Below, in pieces: positions 1 to 7,338 of a DNA stretch of 64,000 bases (the stretch's first letter is position 1; each line of letters opens with the position of its first letter). The position numbers and the translations under genes were made by a program. Source of the stretch: Mesolinea sp040772305 (GTDB taxonomy: Bacteria > Chloroflexota > Anaerolineae > Anaerolineales > Anaerolineaceae); the NCBI GenBank assembly GCA_040772305.1, contig JAXGYK010000003.1, positions 1-64,000 of the forward strand, written 5' to 3'. The notes beneath the pieces are model-generated. The model was not told the DNA's origin and did no database searches. It was given only the letters and a program-made list of their open reading frames with translations.

Positions 1-988
1 GGATATCTTCCTCGGTAGAAGATTGCGTATAGACATGCATGCACGGCCCTGCCAGTTGTTCAAAAATTGTGTCGGCATGGTAATCCGAACCGCATACAGC
101 CATAATTTTGCGGCCGGCCTTTAACTGGGCATCCCAGTAGGCAATAGACTGCAGGTTGGCCGGACGCATGGGGCCGTTCCAGACCTCGAAAAGGTCATAG
201 GGCAGGTTCTCAAAATTGAACCTGAAGCCATAGCGTTCCTCAAAAGGGTGGTTAATCACGATCAAAGCACCGTTCTGGTGGGCTTGTTGGAAAATTTTGC
301 CGGCTTCTGCTTCTGAATTTGCGATAAAAGCGCCCTCAAAAGGCGCCTCATGCCCTAAAAAATTGCTATGACCCTGGTAATGGGTCCATTCCAGACCGGG
401 GATGAGGGTGAGACCGGGAAGCTGCGGCAGAGAGGCGCGGCTGATGGGCTGGTTATGGTCGGTAATGCCCAGGAAATCCAGCCCGATTGCAGCGGCATGC
501 TCGGTGAGGTGCTGGAGACTGTGGATGCCATCCGAGGCGCTCGTGTGGGTGTGCAGGTCGCCTTGGAGCCAGTGCGGCTGTTTAGGCTCGAAGCGGAGGG
601 TATAGCTAACAGTGACGCCCTCAGGAGCGACGAAATAGGCCCCGAGGATGATCTGCCAGGTGCCGGGCGTCAGAGGGGTGGGGCGGTATCCCTCGGTGGC
701 AGACTGGGCGCTGATGCTGATCTCGCTTTTGCTTGAACCGCTGGCACCGACCTGTTGTCCATCCGGGCCGATGAGGCCGAGATCGATGATGTTTATGCGC
801 TCGCGGGTGGTAAATTCTGCGCCGGCTGCTTTCGGTTGCTCTGTGCGTTCCCGAGAGTAATGGTAGGAAAGGGTGAGGCGCTGGGTATTGGCAGGCATCT
901 CGAAGGGCAGGAGGAGGTACTGTCCCTGCTCCTCGCGGGCGACAAAACGCTCGAAGCTTAATTCAGTGGGGATGGCTTCAGTTAGCAT
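1..988 (-). CDS. PHP-domain (CehA/McbA-type) metallohydrolase, 3' end cut by window
   Basis: Reading the minus strand from an ATG at 988 gives an open frame that runs off the window start (at least 329 residues). The N-terminal ~130 residues are a beta-rich region. They are followed by HWLQGDLHTHTSASDGIHSL, the first metal-binding motif (HxHxxxSDG) of PHP phosphoesterases, then GITDHNQP and, near the edge, INHPFEE and VCGSDYHAD, which supply further metal ligands. This order (beta domain then PHP domain) is that of the CehA/McbA family of metal-dependent phosphoesterases or hydrolases; the substrate is not predictable. The ATG overlaps the last codons of the upstream esterase by 11 bp, so the two genes are probably translationally coupled. 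The C-terminus is not visible. The reading is inferred from residue motifs only. Confidence 0.85.
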   Translation of the reverse strand, partial: MLTEAIPTELSFERFVAREEQGQYLLLPFEMPANTQRLTLSYHYSRERTEQPKAAGAEFTTRERINIIDLGLIGPDGQQVGASGSSKSEISISAQSATEGYRPTPLTPGTWQIILGAYFVAPEGVTVSYTLRFEPKQPHWLQGDLHTHTSASDGIHSLQHLTEHAAAIGLDFLGITDHNQPISRASLPQLPGLTLIPGLEWTHYQGHSNFLGHEAPFEGAFIANSEAEAGKIFQQAHQNGALIVINHPFEERYGFRFNFENLPYDLFEVWNGPMRPANLQSIAYWDAQLKAGRKIMAVCGSDYHADTIFEQLAGPCMHVYTQSSTEEDI

Positions 989-1769
989 CGTCTTCCTTTA
1001 ATAATACATAGTGCACGAAGCCATCTAATTGCTCCTGCCAGAAGTGCCAATCGTGCCTTCCCGGTTCCTCCTGATAATCCAGGGGGATGCCGGCGCGTTC
1101 AGCGGCGGCGGCGAAGAAGCGGTTGGAGGGCAGAAGGTCATCGTCGAGGCCGCAGACGGCATAAAGCTCGGGCAGGCTGCCAGGGTCGGACTGGGTCATC
1201 TCCAGCCAGCGCAGGGGGTCGTTGATACTGCCGCTGATTGTTTCCAAACCGCCGAAAACCATTCCCAATTCGTGCATAAGGGCGCTATCGCGCACTTTGG
1301 CAGTGTTATCGATCGCCGGACCCATGGCAAGGGCACCGCTCATGCTGAAGGCGGCGCGGAAGCGTTGAGGGTAGTTGAAGGCGGCTTTGAAAGCGCCATA
1401 TCCGCCCATGGAGTTGCCGGCGATGCAGGTGTTGTCTTTGCTGAGGTTGAGGTGGAAAAGAGCTTCAAGGTAGGCGGGAAGCTCTTCCATCAGGTAGGTG
1501 AAATAGGCCTGACCGTTGGCCTGGTCGGCGAACATGCTGCGGCCGCCGGTAGGGAGAATGGCGGCGAAGTTCAGCTCGCGGGCGAGGGTCTCGAGGTTGG
1601 TGTAGCGCTGCCAGGCGCTGGCGTCGTCACTGAGGCCGTGGAGCAGCCAGAGAACGGGAACTTGGGGGAGGGGACGGGCTTGCAGGTCTTCGGGGTCTGG
1701 GAGGATGAGGTAGAGGGGGGTGTTGACCTGGATAGTTTCGGGGTAGTGATCGATGCGAATGAGGGCCAT
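978..1769 (-). CDS. Alpha/beta-hydrolase esterase (esterase D / EstA-like)
   Basis: 263-residue protein of the putative esterase family (S-formylglutathione hydrolase / tributyrin esterase type). The oxyanion-region motif LWLLHGLSDDASAW is near residues 40-53, the nucleophile elbow GNSMGGYGAF has Ser120, an acidic residue lies in CGLDDDLLPS (209-211), and the catalytic His is in PGRHDWHFW (239 or 242). No signal peptide is seen, so the enzyme is probably cytoplasmic. The start at 1769 is preceded by a GGAG ribosome site. It is the first gene of a two-gene unit with the overlapping PHP-domain gene, suggesting a shared esterase/phosphoesterase pathway of unknown substrate. Length is typical for the family. 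Confidence 0.85.
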   Translation of the reverse strand: MALIRIDHYPETIQVNTPLYLILPDPEDLQARPLPQVPVLWLLHGLSDDASAWQRYTNLETLARELNFAAILPTGGRSMFADQANGQAYFTYLMEELPAYLEALFHLNLSKDNTCIAGNSMGGYGAFKAAFNYPQRFRAAFSMSGALAMGPAIDNTAKVRDSALMHELGMVFGGLETISGSINDPLRWLEMTQSDPGSLPELYAVCGLDDDLLPSNRFFAAAAERAGIPLDYQEEPGRHDWHFWQEQLDGFVHYVLLKEDDAN

Positions 1770-2321
1770 ATTTTCTCCGTAGTTTGGTTTAACGCCTTCA
1801 TTATAGCGAGATTGGATTATGGGTGAGCGGCCAGTGTATAGACGTTTGCAAAATGTATGCTCGTTGATTCAGTACCTGTTTTTGCAAACACGAACTTGTT
1901 TAACATAATTTTGGAGACTTAAAAAAACCATTTCAGCCCTGCTCGATGACGAAATCAAGCCAGTGAAGCGGCTGACGATGCCCTCCCATATAGCTTAGGC
2001 GAGCTAAGTTGAGCATCAATGTGCTGGGGCAGATTAGCTGAGTGACCGCGCTGGAACAAGCCCGAAAGGCTTTGCCTTTTTGTTAAAATCTGTGACGCTG
2101 TCTGGTGCTTGGATGCAGGAATCAATGAATTTCACCGCTAAGCTGTGCTTTGTAACAACAGCAGGGGATGCCTCAGCCAATGATGGTTCATATTCTTGTG
2201 AGCCTGCGTGGCTTTGGTGATCATCGTAAATAGTTAACTTAGAACAAAATATAGATTTATTTCCACCCAATATTTTGTCATATGCTCGAAACGTAAGCAG
2301 CGCACAGGTATAATAAAGTGC
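1770..2321. other. Divergent intergenic region, 552 bp
   Basis: No convincing gene is visible. On the minus strand a TATAAT box lies at 1805-1800, about 30 bp before the esterase start, a likely promoter with a poor -35. Two copies of the palindrome TTTGCAAA occur at 1845-1852 and 1881-1888, 36 bp apart centre to centre, and could be regulatory sites. The remaining sequence up to 2300 holds only short open frames without codon-like character. Confidence 0.5.
2309..2314 (+). promoter_or_regulatory. -10 box of a probably leaderless transcript
   Basis: TATAAT ends 7 nt before the ATG at 2322, so the expected transcription start coincides with the start codon. There is no Shine-Dalgarno sequence. 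A TTGTCA hexamer at 2275-2280 is too far away (28 bp) to be a normal -35. The same arrangement (GGTATAAT, 7 nt, ATG) recurs at 47850. Confidence 0.5.
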
Positions 2322-3566
2322 ATGAAGATCGCCGTTATTGGGGCCGGACCAGCAGGTATGGCCTGTGCGCTCACTGCCGCGAAGGGCGGTGCTTTGGTCA
2401 CCCTCTTTGAACAGGAAGAAACCCTGGGGCGCAAACTGCTGGTGACCGGCAGCGGGCATTGCAATTTGAGCAATGCAGCTGTGAATGCAGGTGCCTATGC
2501 CTGTAAGGACCCGGATTGGCTGGCCCAGACGCTGGAAGCCTTGCCGCCGGAGGCGCTGCTGGAGGTGCTGGATGGGTGGGGAATCCCGAGTTTTGCAACG
2601 AGTGACGGCTGGTATTACCCCCTGTCGGAATCAGCGGGGGCGGTGGTGCAGATATTGAGCGAGCAGCTGGCAGCTGCCGGCGTAGAATTGCGCGTAGCCA
2701 CTAAGGTAAAGGGGTTTCAGACACTGAAGGGTGGGGGAGGGTGGAGCCTGGAGCTGGCCGGAGGAGAAATGGGCCAGGCGGCCTGCGATCATCTGGTGGT
2801 GGCCAGCGGCGGGCGCGCATATCCGCATCTGGGTTCGGACGGAGCGTTGTTTCCTGTTTTGCGCAAGCTGGGGCATACGGTTGCGCCGCTTTTACCTGCC
2901 TTGGGCCCGATCTACGCTGAACTGGGAGCTTTCAGCGCGTTAAAAGGTCAGCGCTTCGATGCCAATACGGCTATCTATGCCGGAGAAAAGCTGCTGGGCA
3001 GCTCGCAGGGCAATCTGATCGTTATCGCGGGGGGCTTCAACGGACCGGGAGTGATGAACCTGAGCCACCTTGTAGCCCAGCATGGCGCTCAGGAGTTTAG
3101 CTTAAGCCTGGATCTCTTGGGTTCAAAACGCAAACGCCTGGAAAAGGGCCTTATGCACGCCCATTGCACGCTGAGCGCGCTGCTGTGCATGTTCTTCACC
3201 CCGAAGGTGGTGACGGTGCTGCTGAAGATGCTGGGACTGCACCCGCAAAAGCAGGTAGGTCAGCTGAATCTGCGCGAAGGTATGGCTCTGGTGAACACCT
3301 TAAGCGATCTGCGCTTCAAGGTAAATGGCGCAGGTGATTTTGAGAAATCTCAGGTTAAAACGGGTGGAGTGGCAGTAGATGAGGTGCACCCGATCACACT
3401 GCGCTCGCATAAACTGCCACGGCTGAGCCTGGTGGGGGAAGTACTGGACGTGGCCGGCCCCTGCGGCGGGTATAACCTGCATTTTGCTTTTGCTACCGGA
3501 ATTTTAGCAGGCCGGGCGCTCACCTCGCCGGCCCTTCAATCGATTGACCATAAGGAGAGCGTATGA
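2322..3566 (+). CDS. NAD(P)/FAD-dependent oxidoreductase, HI0933/BaiN-like
   Basis: 414-residue flavoprotein of the HI0933/YhiN/BaiN family. The N-terminus has the dinucleotide-binding GAGPAGM (residues 7-13), an acidic end of strand two (FEQEE) and the family signature GRKLLVTGSGHCNLSN. The C-terminus has GEVLDVAGPCGGYNLHFA followed by the final FAD-contacting helix, also family-typical. Members are FAD enzymes of poorly known function; some reduce bile-acid enone intermediates, others are annotated as aminoacetone oxidases, so no substrate is assigned here. The stop overlaps the start of the tryptophanase gene (ATGA), making a two-gene operon. Translation probably starts without a leader (see the -10 box just upstream). 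Confidence 0.85.
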   Translation: MKIAVIGAGPAGMACALTAAKGGALVTLFEQEETLGRKLLVTGSGHCNLSNAAVNAGAYACKDPDWLAQTLEALPPEALLEVLDGWGIPSFATSDGWYYPLSESAGAVVQILSEQLAAAGVELRVATKVKGFQTLKGGGGWSLELAGGEMGQAACDHLVVASGGRAYPHLGSDGALFPVLRKLGHTVAPLLPALGPIYAELGAFSALKGQRFDANTAIYAGEKLLGSSQGNLIVIAGGFNGPGVMNLSHLVAQHGAQEFSLSLDLLGSKRKRLEKGLMHAHCTLSALLCMFFTPKVVTVLLKMLGLHPQKQVGQLNLREGMALVNTLSDLRFKVNGAGDFEKSQVKTGGVAVDEVHPITLRSHKLPRLSLVGEVLDVAGPCGGYNLHFAFATGILAGRALTSPALQSIDHKESV

Positions 3567-4942
3567 CCATTCCATTCATCGAGCCGTTTCGTATTAAAGT
3601 AGTAGAAAAAGTAAAGATGACCACGCGCGCAGAGCGCGAGGCTGCCCTGAAAGCTGCGTACTATAATCTGTTTATGGTGCCGGGTGAAGATGTGTTCATT
3701 GACATGCTTACCGATAGCGGCACCAACGCGATGAGCGATGAACAATGGGCCGGCATCATGCGCGGAGATGAAGCGTATGCCGGCGCCAAAAGCTGGTACC
3801 GCTTCGAAAAGGCGGTTCAGGATGTGCTGGGCTTTCCCTATGTGCTGCCTGCTCACCAGGGACGCGCCGCAGAGGGAATGCTCTTCAGTGCGATGGTCAA
3901 GGCTGGGCAGAGTGTGCCTAATAACCGTCATTTCGATACCACTATGGGGAACTTGCAGGTTCTGAACGTAAACCCGGTCGATTTACCAGTCCAGGAATCC
4001 GAAGATTCCAGGCTGGACGCTCCTTTCAAGGGCAACATGGACCTGGCTAAACTGGAAGCCTTCATCCAGAAAACAGGTATCGAAAACATCCCCCTCGGAA
4101 TGCTCACCATCACCAATAACAGCGCTGCCGGACAGCCGGTCTCGATGGATAACATCCGTGAAACTGCGCAAATTTATCGCAAGTACGGCATTCCTTTCTT
4201 CATGGATGCTGCACGCTTTGCTGAAAATGCTTGGTTTATAAAACTGCGCGACCCGCGCTATAAAAACGTCTCGGTGCGCGAGATTGTTCTTGAACAGTTC
4301 AGCTATGCCGATGGCTGCACGATGAGCGCCAAGAAGGATGCTATCGTCAATATCGGCGGTTTGATTGCTTTCCGCGACCTGGAACTCAAGGCTCGTATCG
4401 GCGCGAATTTGATTGTGCGCGAAGGCTTTTTAACCTATGGCGGTCTGGCTGGGCGCGACCTGGAAGCCATTGCTGTGGGGCTGAACGAAGTAGTCCAGGA
4501 AGATTACCTGGCTTATCGCGAAGCACACACCTGTTACCTGGGAGAGGTTCTTTCGCAAGCGGGCTTGCCGGTTTATAAACCCACCGGAGGCCATGCAGTC
4601 TATGTGGATGCGGGACAGGCCTTCCCTGCGATTCCGAAAACACAATTCCCGGCAGTTGGCTTATCTAATGCCCTTTATCTAGTAGGTGGCATCCGCACGG
4701 TGGAGATTGGCTCATTGATGTTCGAGCACAACGACCCCGTTACAGGCGAGCATATGCTGGCGCCTTTGGAGCTGGTGCGCTTTGCCATCCCGCGGCGGGT
4801 CTACACTCGCAGCCATCTGGATTACATCGGCGAAGCGGCTGTGGAGCTGATGCGCCACCCGGAACTGGTCAAGGGTACCCGCGTAGTGTGGGCACCGTCC
4901 GTCCTGCGTCACTTTATGGCCCAGCTGGAAGAGGTGGAATAA
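3563..4942 (+). CDS. tnaA: Tryptophanase (beta-eliminating lyase; TPL/TnaA family)
   Basis: 459-residue PLP enzyme of the tryptophanase/tyrosine phenol-lyase family, cytoplasmic, cleaving an aromatic amino acid to the free aromatic ring, pyruvate and ammonia. Visible motifs: LTDSGTNAMSDEQWAG (49-64), the K+/PLP region around HQGRAAEG (98-105), and TMSAKKDAIVNIGG with the PLP-binding lysine (Lys257/258). Long stretches resemble tyrosine phenol-lyase, but the two residues known to set specificity are those of tryptophanase: Asp125 in HFDTT (Thr124 in Citrobacter TPL, Asp137 in E. coli TnaA) and Ile382 in VEIG (Arg381 in TPL). Tryptophan, giving indole, is therefore the more likely substrate. 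A strong AAGGAG site precedes the ATG, which overlaps the previous stop codon. Confidence 0.85.
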   Translation: MTIPFIEPFRIKVVEKVKMTTRAEREAALKAAYYNLFMVPGEDVFIDMLTDSGTNAMSDEQWAGIMRGDEAYAGAKSWYRFEKAVQDVLGFPYVLPAHQGRAAEGMLFSAMVKAGQSVPNNRHFDTTMGNLQVLNVNPVDLPVQESEDSRLDAPFKGNMDLAKLEAFIQKTGIENIPLGMLTITNNSAAGQPVSMDNIRETAQIYRKYGIPFFMDAARFAENAWFIKLRDPRYKNVSVREIVLEQFSYADGCTMSAKKDAIVNIGGLIAFRDLELKARIGANLIVREGFLTYGGLAGRDLEAIAVGLNEVVQEDYLAYREAHTCYLGEVLSQAGLPVYKPTGGHAVYVDAGQAFPAIPKTQFPAVGLSNALYLVGGIRTVEIGSLMFEHNDPVTGEHMLAPLELVRFAIPRRVYTRSHLDYIGEAAVELMRHPELVKGTRVVWAPSVLRHFMAQLEEVE

Positions 4943-5026
4943 TCTAAAGCAAGGGGCAGGTTTGCTGCCTGCCTCTTGCGCCTTCAATGTGCCAGAACTG
5001 GTCCAGGGTTTATGCCGACCCGTTTT

Positions 5027-5326
5027 TTACTTTTCCTCCCGGCTTTGGAGGTATTCCCGAATTACCGCACGCCCCGTCTCAACATCCATCTTGTAAGTAA
5101 GCACCAGCTTTTGAATAAAAGCCACAAAGGGTTCGGGCTGTTGCTGTTCGGAAATTTGGATTTTCTGGATCAGACGGTCCAGGCGCAGGCGCAGGGTGGG
5201 GTAGCTTACATTGCAGAGCTTGGCTGTTTCCTTCAGCGAACCGGAATTCAGCAGGAAGCGCTGGATAAACACTAGGTCTTCTTCTTCCAGGTCTGCCATC
5301 CAGGGGGGTACCTTATTTACACTCAT
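5027..5326 (-). CDS. DUF2089 domain protein (HTH-like regulator)
   Basis: 99-residue protein matching the C-terminal helical part of DUF2089: PPWMADLEEEDLVFIQRFLL then a helix-turn-helix-like stretch GSLKETAKLCNVSYPTLRLR (about 28-47). The zinc-ribbon N-terminus found in longer family members is absent. The sequence suggests a small DNA-binding regulator, function unknown. It lies convergent to tryptophanase and divergent from the UDP-glucose dehydrogenase gene, separated from the latter by an AT-rich 125-bp promoter region. Confidence 0.7.
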   Translation of the reverse strand: MSVNKVPPWMADLEEEDLVFIQRFLLNSGSLKETAKLCNVSYPTLRLRLDRLIQKIQISEQQQPEPFVAFIQKLVLTYKMDVETGRAVIREYLQSREEK

Positions 5327-5451
5327 AAAAATATGCCTTTCACTTAATACTTAATTAAAATATGATATGTCTTCAATAAATTAAAGTCAAGCTTTTCATT
5401 TCGCACACTTAATGGTTTAATAGCCCCCGAAACTGAATAATGAGGAGCAAG

Positions 5452-6807
5452 ATGCGCATATTAATTATTGGTACGGGTTATGTAGGCTTGAATACCGGCG
5501 TGATGCTGGCCTATCTGGGGCACGAGGTCACCTGCATCGATGTAAATACCGAAAAAGTCAAACTGCTGCAAGCTGGTATTGTCCCTTTTTATGAGCCGCA
5601 CCTGGAGGAGATCTTTAAGGAGGTAGGCCCCAAGATGCGCTTTACTTCCAGTTATGACCAGGCCGGCATCGAAAACACCGATGTGATCTTCATCGCTGTA
5701 GGAACCCCGTCGCTTCCTGATGGTTCGGCCAACCTGGAGTACGTGCGCCAGGCTGCCGAATCAGTTGCCGAGCGCCTGGGCGAGGGCTTTACCGTCGTAG
5801 TCAATAAGAGCACAGTCCCCATCGGTTCGGGGAACTGGGTGGGAGCTATTCTCAAAGAGCACTACGGAAACAGTCATGGTAAAAAACCTAATGGAAACTA
5901 TGCTGTTGTTTCTAATCCGGAATTCCTTAAGCAGGGGGCAGCTTTGCAGGACTCGTTTTATCCCGACCGTATCGTCATCGGTGCAGAGGATGAACAAGGC
6001 GCCCAAAAACTCAAGGATCTTTACGAGCACCTGATTCAACAGGATTTTCCAGCCCCTCCCGGTTTGCCCCGCCCCCAGGGTATGGGCACCGTACCGGTCC
6101 TGGTCTGCGACCTCACCTCAGCCGAGGTAATCAAATACGCTGCCAATGCTTTTTTGGCGCTCAAAATTTCCTTCATTAACGAAGTCGGCCATCTGGCGCA
6201 GAAGGTTGGCGGGGATATCACTGCCATATCCAAAGGCATCGGCCTGGATAAGCGCATCGGTCCAGCCTTCCTTGAGGCGGGCATTGGCTGGGGCGGTTCC
6301 TGTTTTGGCAAAGACACAGCAGCCTTGGTTTCCACGGCTCACGAGTACAAACTGGAAATGCCGATCATTCAGGCCGCCCGCGATGTCAACTACAACCAGC
6401 GCGCCTGGGTGGTGGACACCCTGCAGGAAACGCTCAAGATATTAAAAGGAAGGCGCATTGCGCTATTGGGCTTCAGCTTTAAACCCGATACGGACGACCT
6501 GCGTGATGCCCCCAGCCTGGACATCAGCCGCCTGCTGCTTTTGCGGGGGGCATTGGTGCGTGCGCATGACCCTATAGCCTTGGATAATGCCCGTCATCAA
6601 TATGCTGATTTGGGGGTCACCTTCTGCCAGGACGTAGAAGATGCCTTGGATGAGGCTGAGGCGATTGTGCTGGTAACGCACTGGCCCCAATACCGCGACT
6701 TGGACTGGGAGCATATCCAGCCCGTACCCATAGTTGATGGGCGCAACTTCCTGGACCGCGAAAAACTGGAAGGCCTGGGCTTTAAGGTAATTGGCGTGGG
6801 CCGCTAG
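5452..6807 (+). CDS. ugd: UDP-glucose 6-dehydrogenase
   Basis: 451-residue NAD-dependent dehydrogenase that oxidises UDP-glucose to UDP-glucuronate for polysaccharide or envelope sugar synthesis. N-terminal Rossmann motif GTGYVGLNTG, substrate loop GTPSLPDGSANLEYV, catalytic cysteine (about residue 284) in GIGWGGSCFGKD, and the C-terminal FSFKPDTDDLRDAPSLDI binding region are all present. An in-frame ATG lies 12 nt further upstream (5440), but the ribosome site GAGGAG (5442-5447) falls inside it, so 5452 is the better start. Length matches the bacterial Ugd/TuaD class. A close relative such as GDP-mannose dehydrogenase is less likely. No partner glycosyltransferase is adjacent. Confidence 0.88.
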   Translation: MRILIIGTGYVGLNTGVMLAYLGHEVTCIDVNTEKVKLLQAGIVPFYEPHLEEIFKEVGPKMRFTSSYDQAGIENTDVIFIAVGTPSLPDGSANLEYVRQAAESVAERLGEGFTVVVNKSTVPIGSGNWVGAILKEHYGNSHGKKPNGNYAVVSNPEFLKQGAALQDSFYPDRIVIGAEDEQGAQKLKDLYEHLIQQDFPAPPGLPRPQGMGTVPVLVCDLTSAEVIKYAANAFLALKISFINEVGHLAQKVGGDITAISKGIGLDKRIGPAFLEAGIGWGGSCFGKDTAALVSTAHEYKLEMPIIQAARDVNYNQRAWVVDTLQETLKILKGRRIALLGFSFKPDTDDLRDAPSLDISRLLLLRGALVRAHDPIALDNARHQYADLGVTFCQDVEDALDEAEAIVLVTHWPQYRDLDWEHIQPVPIVDGRNFLDREKLEGLGFKVIGVGR

Positions 6808-6827
6808 TTGCACACCTGCTTAGGCAT

Positions 6828-6859
6828 AATAAAAACCCCCGACTTTTTAAGGCCGAGGG
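6828..6859 (-). terminator. Rho-independent terminator of the restriction-modification operon
   Basis: On the minus strand, arms at 6859-6852 (CCCTCGGC) and 6843-6836 (GTCGGGGG) pair over 8 positions, two as G-U, and are followed by TTTTTATT. It lies just downstream of vsr. The plus-strand version pairs worse, so it mainly serves the minus strand. Confidence 0.7.
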
Positions 6860-6892
6860 CTTTGAATGCTTATCCAATTGGGTTTTGCTGAC

Positions 6893-7309
6893 TTACAAGC
6901 CACGAATATCGTCACATAGTTTGTCGAGTTTTTCTTCCATTATGCGCTTCTTCAGTTCGCATTCCCAGACAATGAACACGCGCCATCCTTCTTTTTCGAG
7001 CTGATTATAGTTGCTCTTATCACGATTGATATTTCGCTGAATCTTGGGCTGCCAGTACTCAAGATTTGACTTCGGAAGTCGCGATCTTGAACACCCATGC
7101 ATATGCCAGAAGCATCCGTTGACAAAAACCACAGCTTTATATTTTGGGAGAACAATATCTGGTTTCCCTGGGAGCCTTCTGTCATTTTTCCGATATCTGA
7201 ATCCTTTTGAAAACAGATACTTCCTAACTTTTTCCTCAGGCTTTGTATTTGCGCTGCGAATACGAGACATATTCAAGGTGCGTTCTTCCGGCGACTTATT
7301 ATCAGCCAT
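6893..7309 (-). CDS. vsr: Very short patch repair endonuclease (Vsr)
   Basis: 138 residues, the usual Vsr length. Family motifs are all visible: MSRIRSANTKPE (14-25), FRYRKNDRRLPGKPDIVLP with the catalytic Asp, VFVNGCFWHMHGCSRSRLPKS with zinc/active-site His and Cys residues, and NINRDKSN. Vsr nicks T:G mismatches created when 5-methylcytosine deaminates, protecting the genome that carries a C5 methylase. It is the last gene of the operon that also encodes the methylase at 10308-11414, which explains its presence. A clear AAGGAG site precedes the ATG. Only 29 bp separate it from the Z1 gene. Confidence 0.93.
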   Translation of the reverse strand: MADNKSPEERTLNMSRIRSANTKPEEKVRKYLFSKGFRYRKNDRRLPGKPDIVLPKYKAVVFVNGCFWHMHGCSRSRLPKSNLEYWQPKIQRNINRDKSNYNQLEKEGWRVFIVWECELKKRIMEEKLDKLCDDIRGL

Positions 7310-7338
7310 AATGACGCTCCTTGTACTGAAAGCTTATC

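Noticed and set aside
368..961. Plus-strand open frames over the first kilobase
   Set aside because: They lie opposite an uninterrupted minus-strand PHP-domain gene with clear metal-binding motifs that runs off the window edge; the plus frames have no motif.
1029..1826. 265-codon plus-strand frame opposite the esterase
   Set aside because: It is the GC-rich shadow of the esterase gene, whose catalytic triad and ribosome site are clear.
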